A stretch of 22,664 nucleotides of DNA, from assembly GCA_051005375.1 (NCBI GenBank), contig JBPCJK010000111.1, positions 1 to 22,664 of the forward strand, given 5' to 3'. Both the position numbers and the translations under genes were made by a program. Shown in pieces: positions 6,618 to 13,939 of this stretch. The stretch comes from JADDRA01 sp051005375. Lineage in GTDB: Bacteria; Actinomycetota; Acidimicrobiia; Acidimicrobiales; CADCSY01. Each line of letters opens with the position of its first letter. Position 1 is the stretch's first letter. Below the pieces are notes generated by a model. It did no database searches. It was not told where the DNA came from and worked only from the letters and a program-made list of their open reading frames with translations.

Positions 6618-7015
6618 CCCGTCCTGGGGTGACTCGCGGTCTGGCCGACACCACCGTCTTCATCGCCAGGGACTCACGGCGGCCCGTCAACGTGGAGGCG
6701 CTTCCCGACGAGCTGACGGTTTCGATCATCACCATCGGCGAGCTACGGGCCGGGGTCCTGGCGACCGATGACCTCGACACCCGTGATCAACGCCTCGCCA
6801 CCTTGACCCACGCGCTGGCGATGGCTCCGGTCCCCGTCGACGACGCCGTGGCCCGAGCGTGGGCCAGGCTGCGGGTCGTGCTGCGAGACCACGGACAACG
6901 CATGCCGCTCAACGATTCCTGGATCGCGGCCAGCGCGTGGTCCCGGCGGCTACCGGTGGTCACCCAGGATCACGACTACGTCGAGATCCCCGGACTCGAA
7001 GTGATCAGGGTCTGA
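6614..7015 (+). CDS. vapC: VapC-type PIN domain ribonuclease toxin
   Basis: The 133-residue protein is a PIN-domain toxin that would cleave RNA using a metal held by an acidic cluster. The expected acids are visible: Asp12 in LADTTVFIARD, Glu43 in TIGELRAGV, Asp101 in PLNDSWIAASAW, and Asp119/Asp121 in VVTQDHDYVEI. Length and motif order are normal for VapC, so the gene looks functional. The ATG overlaps the antitoxin stop by four bases. A GTG six codons in (VTRGLADTT) is an alternative start, but the overlap favours the ATG. The RNA target cannot be told from sequence. The pair sits between mrp and DUF3107 with no visible mobile-element borders. Confidence 0.9.
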   Translation: MTRPGVTRGLADTTVFIARDSRRPVNVEALPDELTVSIITIGELRAGVLATDDLDTRDQRLATLTHALAMAPVPVDDAVARAWARLRVVLRDHGQRMPLNDSWIAASAWSRRLPVVTQDHDYVEIPGLEVIRV

Positions 7016-7102
7016 GGTCGACCACCGGGAACGTCCCCTACCATGGCGGGGACCAGCTTCGGCAGACCGCCGGTGCCTGGCTCAGGGATTGAGGAGATGC
7101 TT

Positions 7103-7339
7103 GTGGACGTGCGCATCGGGGTGACCTACTCGGCCAAGGAGATCGACGTGGAGTTGGCTGACGACGCCGATCCCGCCAAGCTGCGGACAGAGATCGCGTC
7201 GTCGCTGGGCGCGAGCGACGGCGTGTTGTGGCTGACCGACCGCAAGGGCCGGCAGGTGGGTGTGCCGGTGGCGAAGGTGGCCTACGTCGAGATCGGCAGC
7301 CCGTCGGACGAGCGCCGGATCGGCTTCGGCGGAAGCTGA
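7103..7339 (+). CDS. DUF3107 family protein
   Basis: The 78-residue product matches the actinobacterial DUF3107 family over its full length: VDVRIGVTYSAKEIDVEL, DRKGRQVGVPVAKVAYVEIG and the tail DERRIGFG. The family is small, single-domain and of unknown function. GTG 7103 is preferred because GAGGAG (7090-7095) lies seven bases before it. The ATG at 7097 is almost on top of that ribosome-binding site, and the ATG at 7043 would add a non-conserved leader. A TACCAT hexamer at 7036-7041 is a candidate -10 giving a roughly 55-nt leader. The stop is seven bases before the first ArsA-like gene, so all three probably form one operon. Confidence 0.85.
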   Translation: MDVRIGVTYSAKEIDVELADDADPAKLRTEIASSLGASDGVLWLTDRKGRQVGVPVAKVAYVEIGSPSDERRIGFGGS

Positions 7340-7346
7340 GCCGGTA

Positions 7347-8291
7347 GTGGCCGCCGGCCTCCTCGACCGCCGGCTCCTGTTCGTCACCGGGAAGGGAGGC
7401 GTCGGCAAGACCACCATCGCCGCCGCCATCGGCCTCCTCGGCGCCCGAGCGGGGCGGCGGACGCTGGTGTGCGAGGTAGATGCCAAGGGCGACCTGGCCG
7501 GCGCCTACGAGGCAGGGGCCGTCGCATTCGCCGCCAGGGAGCTCGAACCCGGGCTGTTCGCCATGGCCATGGACACCGAGGCGTCGCTCAAGGAGTACCT
7601 GTCGGTCCAGCTGCGGATGCCCCGCCTGGCCCGGATGGGGGCGCTGGCCAAGACCTTCGACTTCCTGGCCAACGCCGCCCCCGGGATCAGGGAGATACTC
7701 ACGGTGGGCAAGCTGGCCTGGGAGGTGCGGGAGCGCCACTACGACCTGGTGGTGGTCGACGCCGTGGCCTCCGGGCACGTGGTGGGCCAGCTCCGGGCCC
7801 CTCAGGCCATCAACGACCTCCTCTCCGTCGGCCTCATCCGGGACCAGACGGGGTGGATGACCGGGCTGCTGAGCGACCCCGCCACCACCGGCGTGGTGGT
7901 CGTGGCCGCCCCCGAGGAGATGCCCGTGACCGAGTCCCTGGAGCTCATCGACGACTTGGCCACGACCGGGGTCCACCTGGCCGGGGTGGTGGTCAACCGG
8001 GTCCTGCCCGAGCTGTTCGGCCGGGCCGAGGAGGAGGTGTTCGACCGGCTGGGGGAAGCGAGCTCCTCGGCGGCGCTGAGCGCCGCCGTCGGCCACTCCG
8101 TCGGTCCCGTGCTCGACGCCGCCCGTCTGGCCGTCACCCTGCGTCGCACCCGAGCCGCACACCTGGCCCGGCTGCGGCAGGGACTCGGGCCCAGCGTCTC
8201 CATCCTCTACGTCCCCGAGCTGTTCAGCCGGAGCCACGGGCGCCGGGCCACCCACCAGGTGGCCGACGCCCTGGCCGCCGAGCTGTCATGA
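7347..8291 (+). CDS. ArsA/Get3-like ATPase, first of a pair
   Basis: The 314-residue P-loop protein starts at GTG 7347 (VAAGLLDRRLLFVTGKGGVG). Its deviant Walker A GKGGVGKT (residues 15-22) includes the signature lysine used across the dimer interface. Other landmarks are CEVDAKGDLAGA (the switch I region), HYDLVVVDAVASGH and VVVVAAPEEMPVTES. Actinobacteria carry such ATPases as adjacent pairs (Rv3679-Rv3680 in Mycobacterium tuberculosis), related to the Get3/ArsA ATPases of tail-anchored protein targeting and arsenite export. No arsenite transporter is nearby, so arsenic resistance is unlikely. Its TGA overlaps the ATG of the partner by four bases (ATGA), consistent with equimolar expression of a heterodimer, which is inferred. 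Confidence 0.88.
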   Translation: MAAGLLDRRLLFVTGKGGVGKTTIAAAIGLLGARAGRRTLVCEVDAKGDLAGAYEAGAVAFAARELEPGLFAMAMDTEASLKEYLSVQLRMPRLARMGALAKTFDFLANAAPGIREILTVGKLAWEVRERHYDLVVVDAVASGHVVGQLRAPQAINDLLSVGLIRDQTGWMTGLLSDPATTGVVVVAAPEEMPVTESLELIDDLATTGVHLAGVVVNRVLPELFGRAEEEVFDRLGEASSSAALSAAVGHSVGPVLDAARLAVTLRRTRAAHLARLRQGLGPSVSILYVPELFSRSHGRRATHQVADALAAELS

Positions 8292-9481
8292 CCACGACCG
8301 GGGCCAGGTCGAGCGCCACCAGATCCACCATCGAGCAGCTGCTGGCGGCCAAGGAGATCGTGGTCGTGTGCGGGTCTGGGGGCGTGGGCAAGACCACCAC
8401 CGCCGCCGCCCTGGCCAACATGGCTGCCGCCGACCTCGGGGGCAAGGTCCTGGTCCTCACCGTCGACCCTGCCCGGCGCCTGGCCGATGCCATGGGCCTC
8501 GGCAGCCTCGGCAATACCGAGACCAGGGTCAGCCGGGAGGCCTTCGCCGAGGCCGGGCTCGAACCTCGTGGAGAGCTGTGGGCGGCCATGCTCGACACCA
8601 AGCAGAGCTGGGACGACCTCGTGCGCCGCCACGCTCCCGACGGGGCCACCCGTGACGCCATCCTTGCCAATCCCCTCTACCGCAACGTGACCGGGAAGTT
8701 CGTTCACAGCCACGACTACATCGCCATGGAGCGGCTCTACGAGCTGCACTCGTCGGGGGTCTACGACCTCATCGTGGTCGACACCCCGCCGACCCGGCAC
8801 GCCATCGACTTCCTCGAGGCCCCCGAGCGCATGGCCGACTTCTTCTCCAGCCGCCTCCTGCGTTGGTTGCTCGTCCCCTACCGCAGCCGCCTGGTCAACG
8901 TCGCTTCCCGGCCCTTCTACCAGATGGCCGACCGCGCCCTCGGTTCGGCCTTCTTGAAGGACATCGCCGAGTTCTTCATCCTGTTCCAGTCCATGTACGG
9001 CGGTTTCGTCGAGCGGGCCGGCGCCGTTGAACGGGTCCTCGAAGACCGCCGCACCACCTTCGTGGTCGTCACCACTCTGGAGGCGGCGCCGGCACAGGAG
9101 GCCCGGCGCTTCATCGAGGTGCTGGCCGACAAGCGCCTGCACCTGGGAGCGGTGGTCCTCAACCGGGTGCTCCCCGCAGTGCTGCTCGAGCCCGACGCCA
9201 CCGAGGCGGCCCGCCAGCTCAGCTCCCGGCCCGGCGAAGTCGCCGACCTGCTCGCCACCGGCGATCCCAAGCCGGCCTGGGACCTGGCCATGTTGGCCCA
9301 GGTGCTCCGGGAGTTGGGGGAGAGCTTCTTGAACTTCCAGGTTGTAGCCAAGCGAGAGGCCGAGCAGCGAGCCGAGTTGGCGGTGAGCGCCGAGGTGGTG
9401 GCCACCGTGCCCTCCCTCGACACCGACATCTTCGACCTGGCCGGACTGGTCCGCCTGGGCGAGCAGCTCCGCCGGGGGTGA
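8288..9481 (+). CDS. ArsA/Get3-like ATPase, second of a pair
   Basis: The 397-residue partner starts at ATG 8288 (MTTTGARSSATRS), and the open frame continues upstream only as antisense-like sequence inside the first gene. It has Walker A GSGGVGKTT (about 29-37), switch I TVDPARRLADAMGLGSLG, DLIVVDTPPTRHAIDFL (switch II) and the ArsA-type FLKDIAEFFILFQSMYGGF helix. Where the first protein has the signature lysine of GKGGVGKT, this one has Ser30, so the two subunits are not equivalent. The C-terminal 60 residues are mostly helical and charged. The closest arrangement I know is Rv3680 of M. tuberculosis. The gene ends about 60 bp before a convergent gene. Confidence 0.9.
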   Translation: MTTTGARSSATRSTIEQLLAAKEIVVVCGSGGVGKTTTAAALANMAAADLGGKVLVLTVDPARRLADAMGLGSLGNTETRVSREAFAEAGLEPRGELWAAMLDTKQSWDDLVRRHAPDGATRDAILANPLYRNVTGKFVHSHDYIAMERLYELHSSGVYDLIVVDTPPTRHAIDFLEAPERMADFFSSRLLRWLLVPYRSRLVNVASRPFYQMADRALGSAFLKDIAEFFILFQSMYGGFVERAGAVERVLEDRRTTFVVVTTLEAAPAQEARRFIEVLADKRLHLGAVVLNRVLPAVLLEPDATEAARQLSSRPGEVADLLATGDPKPAWDLAMLAQVLRELGESFLNFQVVAKREAEQRAELAVSAEVVATVPSLDTDIFDLAGLVRLGEQLRRG

Positions 9482-9540
9482 GGGTGGTCGTTGGACGCGT
9501 TGGGCGAGACCCCATGGTCCGGAACTTCGCGGCGGGACGG

Positions 9541-9714
9541 TCAGTGAGGCTGAACCTCGAAGGCCTCCAGGGCGGCCGCTGGGACGCCCAGCGTCCCGTC
9601 TTCCAGGCGAACACGGGGAAGCTTCTTCTCGTACATCGCCTGAACGACCACATGTGTCGGAACACCCAGTCGACGAGCGGCCTCTGCAGGCAGAAGAGCG
9701 TCGGCGTCGCTCAG
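9541..9714 (-). CDS. Small excisionase/MerR-like helix-turn-helix protein, probable CTG start
   Basis: The frame encodes 57 residues: LSDADALLPAEAARRLGVPT, then HVVVQAMYEKKLPRVRLEDG and VPAAALEAFEVQPH. The AAxRLGVPxxVVxxAMxxxxLPxVRxxDG pattern is that of small excisionase/MerR-type winged helix-turn-helix proteins. There is no ATG, GTG or TTG in frame before the domain. A CTG at 9714 is preceded, after six bases, by a perfect AGGAGG, and it overlaps the TGA of the upstream small gene as CTGA. I therefore propose a CTG start with translational coupling. It could act as a regulator or antitoxin with its partner at 9711-9932. Confidence 0.55.
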   Translation of the reverse strand: MSDADALLPAEAARRLGVPTHVVVQAMYEKKLPRVRLEDGTLGVPAAALEAFEVQPH

Positions 9715-9932
9715 GGCACACCTCCTTCGTCGAAGCCGAGCCTACCGTGGAGGAGTCGAATGACCGTGGCCAACTCGTCTTGCAGGCCGGGAGCGGCGCT
9801 GGCCTCCAGCAGCGACAGACGAGCATCCTCGAGGGCCTCAAGCACGCGGAACGCTTCGTCGAGGTCAAGGACCAGCCCGGGTGGAACCGAGTCGTCCTGT
9901 CCTGGCCCACTTGTTGCCACGGAGGACAGCAT
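9711..9932 (-). CDS. Small hypothetical helical protein
   Basis: The 73-residue product begins MLSSVATSGPGQDDSVPPG and is predicted mostly helical from about residue 20 (LDLDEAFRVLEALEDARLSL, then GLQDELATVIRLLHGRLGF). I recognise no family. ATG 9932 is the first start after an in-frame stop. GTG nine bases further in (VATSGPG) is possible, and neither has a good ribosome-binding site. The gene ends AGGAGGTGTGCCCTGA, so its own 3' end supplies the ribosome-binding site of the helix-turn-helix gene behind it. A two-gene cassette such as a toxin-antitoxin pair is possible but not shown. Confidence 0.5.
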   Translation of the reverse strand: MLSSVATSGPGQDDSVPPGLVLDLDEAFRVLEALEDARLSLLEASAAPGLQDELATVIRLLHGRLGFDEGGVP

Positions 9933-10003
9933 GGCGGAGTGGGGCCATCACGACCGGATGGAAGGCTACGGCTCAAGCCCGCAAGGTGATCGGGCAGACC
10001 GCC

Positions 10004-10017
10004 TACCATTGGACCTC
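10004..10017 (+). promoter_or_regulatory. Candidate leaderless promoter of the PHP gene
   Basis: TACCAT (10004-10009) fits the TAnnnT -10 pattern and lies eight bases before the GTG at 10018, the distance expected when transcription starts at the start codon. No ribosome-binding site precedes the GTG. Confidence 0.45.
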
Positions 10018-10947
10018 GTGCTCGACTACCACCTCCACCTGTGGGAGCACGGCCCCCGGCCCCTGGACGCCACCGTCGAGCAGGTGGCTGCCTACTGCCA
10101 GGCGGCCCAGGCAGCCGGGGTCACCGAGATCGCCCTCACCGAGCACCTGTTCCGCTTCCGCCAAGCCGACGCCGTGCTGGGCGGGTGGTGGGGCGACCAC
10201 CACGAGCCGGACCTCGGGCCGGTGATGGGCCGGTGGTGGGACAGTGAGCAGGGTGGCGACCTCGACCAGTACGTCGAGGTGGTGCTGGCAGCCAAGGCCG
10301 CCGGCCTGCCGGTCGTGCTCGGACTGGAGGTCGACCACTACGCCGGGCGTATGCACCAGGTCGCCGACCTGCTCGCCGGCTATCCCTTCGATGTGTTGTT
10401 GGGTTCGGTCCACTGGGTGGGGGCCTGGGGCCTCGACAACCTGGGCCAGGGCGCCTTCGTCGACGAGTGGGAGGCCCGCGACATCGACGCCGTCTGGGAC
10501 GCGTACACCTCCAACCTGGAGGAGCTGGCCGACTCGGGCGTGTGCGACGTCCTCGCCCACCCCGACCTGTGCAAGATCACCGGCCGTCGGCCGGCCGTCC
10601 CCGACGAGTTCCACCACCGCATGGCTGAGGCCGCCGCCCGCTCGGGCATGGCCGCCGAGGTGTCGTCGGCGGGGTGGCGCAAGCCCGTCGCCGAGGCCTA
10701 CCCGGCGCCGGCGCTCCTGGCCCGCTTCCGGGCCGCCGGTGTCCCGGTCACCACCGCCTCGGACGCCCACAACCTGAGCTACGTCTCCGAGCGCCGGGCC
10801 GACCTGGCCGAGCTCCTGGCCGTCGCCGGCTACGACACTCTGACCGCCTACCGCCGGCGGCAGGCTCGCCCGGTACCCCTCGCCACCCCCTCCGCCCTCA
10901 CCGCTACCTCCGCGCCTGCGCCCGGGGCAGCCCTGGGGAGCCCCTGA
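10018..10947 (+). CDS. PHP-domain phosphoesterase (histidinol-phosphatase-like)
   Basis: The 309-residue protein carries the full PHP metal-site set: His5/His7 in LDYHLHLW, His43 in LTEHLFRF, Glu104 with Asp106/His107 in LEVDHYAG, His132 in GSVHWVG, His181 in LAHPDLCK and Asp249/His251 in ASDAHNLS. PHP enzymes are metal-dependent phosphoesterases, and the closest familiar members are HisK-type histidinol phosphatases. No other histidine genes are near, so the substrate is open. GTG 10018 is chosen because the first metal motif starts four residues later; an open frame continues upstream but is unlike the family. The last 30 residues are Pro/Ala-rich. Only three bases separate it from the PdtaS-like kinase gene, so they are co-transcribed. 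Confidence 0.85.
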   Translation: MLDYHLHLWEHGPRPLDATVEQVAAYCQAAQAAGVTEIALTEHLFRFRQADAVLGGWWGDHHEPDLGPVMGRWWDSEQGGDLDQYVEVVLAAKAAGLPVVLGLEVDHYAGRMHQVADLLAGYPFDVLLGSVHWVGAWGLDNLGQGAFVDEWEARDIDAVWDAYTSNLEELADSGVCDVLAHPDLCKITGRRPAVPDEFHHRMAEAAARSGMAAEVSSAGWRKPVAEAYPAPALLARFRAAGVPVTTASDAHNLSYVSERRADLAELLAVAGYDTLTAYRRRQARPVPLATPSALTATSAPAPGAALGSP

Positions 10948-10950
10948 GCG

Positions 10951-12495
10951 ATGGTCAGTGTGGCTGAGCTGGCCCGGGCGAACGCTGGTCTCGACGGGCC
11001 CGGGTTGGCCCACCTGCACCGGCTGGCGGCGTCGTGGGGACCTCTGGCCGACCTGTGCTTCGCCGACCTGTTGTTGTTCGTGCCCGTGTCATCGCACGAC
11101 GACCGACGCTTTGTGGTCGTGGGACAGGTCCGGCCGAGCACCAGCCAGACGGTGTACCGCCGCGACTTCGTCGGCACGGTGGTCGACGAGGGAGAACGGC
11201 CCCTGGTGGCCGAAGCCTTCCGCACCGGGAAGATGGTCAAGGGGGAGATCGACCTCGGGAACCCTTCGGGGCGGGTTCGGGTCCTGGCCGTGCCGGTGCG
11301 CTGGCAGGGCGATGTGGTGGCCGTCTGCAGCAGGGAGTCCGCTCCTGCCCTCGGGCGCCAGCCCGGAGAGCTGGAACGGACCTACGTCTCGATCTTCGAG
11401 CGCTTTGCGGCCATGATCGCCTCGGGGACGTTTCCCTTCGCCGCCGAGGACGCCGAGGGCGAGGAGGCTCCCCGGGTGGGCGACGGCGCCTTGGTCCTCG
11501 ATGCCGAGGGCAGGGTCGAGTACGCCTCCCCCAACGCCGTGTCGGCACTGCACCGGCTCGGGGTCCACGTCAACGCCGAGGGAGCGCGGTTGGGTGACCT
11601 GGGCCTGGAGGAGGTGGCGGTGCGTACGGCCTACGCCATCTCGGCGCCGGTAACCGAGGAGATCGAGCGAGGCCAGGAGATCACCGTGCTGCTCCGTTGC
11701 CTGCCGCTCATGGAGGGCCAGACGGTCACCGGCGCCCTCCTGCTCCTCCGGGACATCTCCGAGCTGCGTCGGCGTGACCGACTGCTCGTCTCCATGGACG
11801 CCACCATCAGGGAGATCCACCACAGGGTCAAGAACAACCTCCAGACCATCACCTCGCTGCTCCGCCTCCAGGGACGGCGACTGACCTCACTGGAGGCCAA
11901 GGCGGCCATCGAGGAGTCGGTCCGTCGCATCCGCTCGATCGCCCTGGTCCACGAGACGCTGTCGCGTGAGGGCAGCGCCGAGGTCACGTTCAACGACATC
12001 GTCCGCCCGCTGGTGCGCATGGTCGAGGACAGCCTGGTCTCGCCCGAGCGACCGGTTCGCTTCCGGGTCGAGGGCGACGCCGGGATGCTCCCGGCCCGGC
12101 TGGCCACGCCGCTGGCCGTGGTGCTGACCGAGCTGCTCCAGAACGCCGCCGATCACGCCTATCCGCTCGACGCCGGCCCCGCCAGCACCGTCCCGGGGAA
12201 CGTGCTGGTCGAGCTGGACAACGACGGCGAGCGCCTGGTGGTGAGAGTGGTCGACGACGGCGTGGGCCTGCCTGCGGGGTTTGCCTTGGAGACCGCCCGG
12301 GGCCTTGGCCTCAGTATCGTGCGCAGCCTGGTCTCCACCCAGATCGAAGGCTCCATCTCCATGCGCAGCCCGGTCGGGGCGACGGTCCACCACGAGCCCG
12401 GGAGAGGACCGGGGACGGTGATCGAGGTGCACGTCCCGCTGGCGCCGCCTCCGCCCTCAGCCCCTGAGCTGCCTGTAGAGGCGCCTGGGTTCTAA
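10951..12495 (+). CDS. pdtaS: PdtaS-like sensor histidine kinase
   Basis: The 514-residue cytoplasmic kinase has an N-terminal GAF-like sensor (about 5-160) and a PAS domain (about 175-270). These are followed by a HisKA_2 dimerisation domain with REIHHRVKNNLQTITSLLRL (phospho-acceptor His at 290/291) and an HATPase domain. In the HATPase domain, TELLQNAADHA is the N box, VDDGVGLP the G1 box and GLGLSIVRSL the G2 box. This order matches PdtaS (Rv3220c), which pairs with the antiterminator-type response regulator PdtaR; no PdtaR lies in this window. As in mycobacteria, the gene sits beside a whiB1-like gene. There are no membrane segments. The stop TAA overlaps the convergent whiB stop by four bases. 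Confidence 0.92.
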   Translation: MVSVAELARANAGLDGPGLAHLHRLAASWGPLADLCFADLLLFVPVSSHDDRRFVVVGQVRPSTSQTVYRRDFVGTVVDEGERPLVAEAFRTGKMVKGEIDLGNPSGRVRVLAVPVRWQGDVVAVCSRESAPALGRQPGELERTYVSIFERFAAMIASGTFPFAAEDAEGEEAPRVGDGALVLDAEGRVEYASPNAVSALHRLGVHVNAEGARLGDLGLEEVAVRTAYAISAPVTEEIERGQEITVLLRCLPLMEGQTVTGALLLLRDISELRRRDRLLVSMDATIREIHHRVKNNLQTITSLLRLQGRRLTSLEAKAAIEESVRRIRSIALVHETLSREGSAEVTFNDIVRPLVRMVEDSLVSPERPVRFRVEGDAGMLPARLATPLAVVLTELLQNAADHAYPLDAGPASTVPGNVLVELDNDGERLVVRVVDDGVGLPAGFALETARGLGLSIVRSLVSTQIEGSISMRSPVGATVHHEPGRGPGTVIEVHVPLAPPPPSAPELPVEAPGF

Positions 12496-12779
12496 GAGGC
12501 GCGACGCCGGCGCAGCCGTTGCTTGCGCAGGATGCGGCGCTCTTCCTCCGATGCCGCCCCCCAGACGCCGGAGTCCTGGTTGGTGGCCAGGGCGAACTCG
12601 AGGCATGGCGCCTGCACCGGGCAGGCTTCGCACACCGCCTTGGCTGCCTCGATCTGGGAGACGGCCGGACCCGTAGTGCCGATGGGAAAGAAGAGGCCGG
12701 GGTCGGTGCTCCGGCACGATGCCTGGGCCCGCCACTCGTCGAGTGCCCAGGAGTCAAATCCGATTGCCGTCAGCGCCAC
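12492..12779 (-). CDS. WhiB-family Fe-S transcriptional regulator (WhiB1-like)
   Basis: The 95-residue product has the four WhiB cysteines: one in AQASCRSTD, two in AVCEACPV and one in QAPCLEFAL. It also has LFFPIGTTGPA, the GVWGAASEEERR turn and a basic C-terminus (RKQRLRRRRAS) for DNA binding. WhiB proteins hold a nitric-oxide-sensitive [4Fe-4S] cluster and bind the principal sigma factor. FFPIG and the PdtaS neighbour point to the WhiB1 group. GTG 12779 (VALTAIGFDSW) is chosen because GGAGA lies five bases before it. The frame is open to a TTG at 12863, but that codon overlaps the -10 region, so it would not be transcribed. Tail-to-tail overlap with pdtaS leaves no room for a terminator. 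Confidence 0.92.
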   Translation of the reverse strand: MALTAIGFDSWALDEWRAQASCRSTDPGLFFPIGTTGPAVSQIEAAKAVCEACPVQAPCLEFALATNQDSGVWGAASEEERRILRKQRLRRRRAS

Positions 12780-12862
12780 TTCGTCTCCAAGTCCTTGTCG
12801 TGCCTGTTCTCCGTGGCAGTCTCGGCACCGCACGAGCAGCCCGCCATCCCTGAGCGGCGACA

Positions 12863-12892
12863 AGAATAAGTGCAGGCTTGGCCCCTCCGCAA
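12863..12892 (-). promoter_or_regulatory. whiB promoter
   Basis: On the minus strand TTGCGG (12892-12887) and TATTCT (12868-12863) are separated by 18 bp, a good -35/-10 pair for the principal sigma factor. Transcription would start near 12856, giving an untranslated leader of about 75 nt before the GTG at 12779. This is the most AT-rich spot in the neighbourhood. Confidence 0.65.
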
Positions 12893-12901
12893 GGGTCTAG
12901 T

Positions 12902-13774
12902 TCACATGACCAGGCGCAGAGCTTCGGGGTGGTGGCGGAAGACCAGCTCCTCGACCTCCCCGAGGTAGTCGCCGTCGACCTGGTAGGGGAAGGGGCCGTA
13001 GCCCTTTACCCGCAGCTCGCTCAAGTCGCAGCGGTAGTCGGAGTGCCGGTGGCGCCGGGCCCGGATGCCCGAGCCCATGACCGAGCCCACCACCGACAGC
13101 ACCGTCCCCAGTGACAGCGAGCGGAGGCTGAACATGGCCAGGCCCCGGTCGAAGGTGGCGTCGGGAGCGATGTGCAGCGCCCGCTTGCCGGCGAAGGTGT
13201 AGGGATCGGTGTTGGAGCACACGGCAAAGTAGGCGTCGTCGACGACGGCGCCGCCAGCCAGGTGCACGGCGAAGCGGGGGCGGCTGCGGTCGTAGTGGCG
13301 GAACCAGGTGGACATGGTGGCGTAGACGTAGAGCGGGTGCCCGGCGTAGCGCTTGAGGCCGGCCCTGCGCTCGACCTGGGCCACCACTGCGGCGTCGAAG
13401 CCTAGGCCGGTGTGGAACAGGAAGTAGCGACCGTTCACCGAACCCAGCCCGATCCTGCGAAAGGCGTTGCCCTCCAGGGACTCGAGGACGAGGGCGGTCG
13501 CCTCTATGGGGTCGTTGGGCAGGCCCAGGGTGCGGGCGAACACGTTGGTAGAGCCGCCGGGCAGCACCGCCATCGCTGTCTCCGAGCCAGCCAGCCCGTT
13601 GGCCACCTCGTTGAGAGTGCCGTCGCCACCGAGGACGACCACCACGTCGGTGCCGGCGGCGGCCGCACTCTGGGCCAGGCGGATGGCGTGGCCTCGCCGG
13701 CTGGTCTCGGCCATCTCGACCTGGTGGTCGGCCGCCAGGGCCTTGCGGATCACCACCCGAGCACGGGCGGTCAC
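12902..13774 (-). CDS. Diacylglycerol-kinase-like lipid kinase
   Basis: The product belongs to the DAGK/YegS lipid kinase family, which phosphorylates diacylglycerol or a related lipid. VVVVLGGDGTLNEVANGL is the nucleotide-binding GGDGT loop, VLPGGSTNVFARTLGL the following conserved loop and HTGLGFDAAVV a C-domain motif. The nearest canonical start is GTG 13774, used here. But the frame continues upstream to 13816 as LANLLLVVNPSAS, which is the first beta strand of the family fold (NPxxG/S), and no ATG, GTG or TTG precedes it. The true protein therefore probably starts at a non-standard codon (CTG at 13831 or 13834), or a start codon has been lost. It is divergent from the metal-binding lipoprotein gene. 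Confidence 0.87.
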   Translation of the reverse strand: MTARARVVIRKALAADHQVEMAETSRRGHAIRLAQSAAAAGTDVVVVLGGDGTLNEVANGLAGSETAMAVLPGGSTNVFARTLGLPNDPIEATALVLESLEGNAFRRIGLGSVNGRYFLFHTGLGFDAAVVAQVERRAGLKRYAGHPLYVYATMSTWFRHYDRSRPRFAVHLAGGAVVDDAYFAVCSNTDPYTFAGKRALHIAPDATFDRGLAMFSLRSLSLGTVLSVVGSVMGSGIRARRHRHSDYRCDLSELRVKGYGPFPYQVDGDYLGEVEELVFRHHPEALRLVM

Positions 13775-13886
13775 CGATGACGCCGAGGGGTTGACTACGA
13801 GGAGGAGGTTCGCGAGGCGCGACCGTAGCAGCAGGGAACACGGACCCGTGCACTCGTGGTGGTGTGTGCAGCCGTGCTGGCGTTGC

Positions 13887-13922
13887 TACGGTGGTGCTCA
13901 CGAATGAGGGTCGTTCTCATTC
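13887..13922 (+). promoter_or_regulatory. Promoter with Zur-like box before the metal-binding lipoprotein
   Basis: A perfect inverted repeat GAATGAG (13902-13908) / CTCATTC (13916-13922) with a 7-nt spacer resembles the actinobacterial Zur box (AATGA...TCATT). It lies directly downstream of TACGGT (13887-13892), a TAnnnT -10, so a bound repressor would cover the transcription start. The gene behind it encodes a zinc/manganese-binding lipoprotein, which fits control by Zur. A related Fur-family regulator is the alternative. Confidence 0.7.
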
Positions 13923-13939
13923 TCGGTTCGGAGGCAGCG

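Noticed and set aside
7469..8287. A 670-codon open frame running into the second ArsA-like gene from far upstream
   Set aside because: The upstream 270 codons are a shadow of the first ArsA-like gene in another frame, Arg/Gly-rich and unlike any protein. The family homology begins at ATG 8288.
7347..9481. Arsenic resistance operon
   Set aside because: The two ATPases resemble ArsA, but there is no arsenite permease, reductase or metallochaperone nearby; the paired arrangement fits the actinobacterial Get3-like group better.
8207..10009. A 600-codon minus-strand frame
   Set aside because: Low-complexity antisense of the second ArsA-like gene, with no conserved motif; it is open only because of the high GC content.
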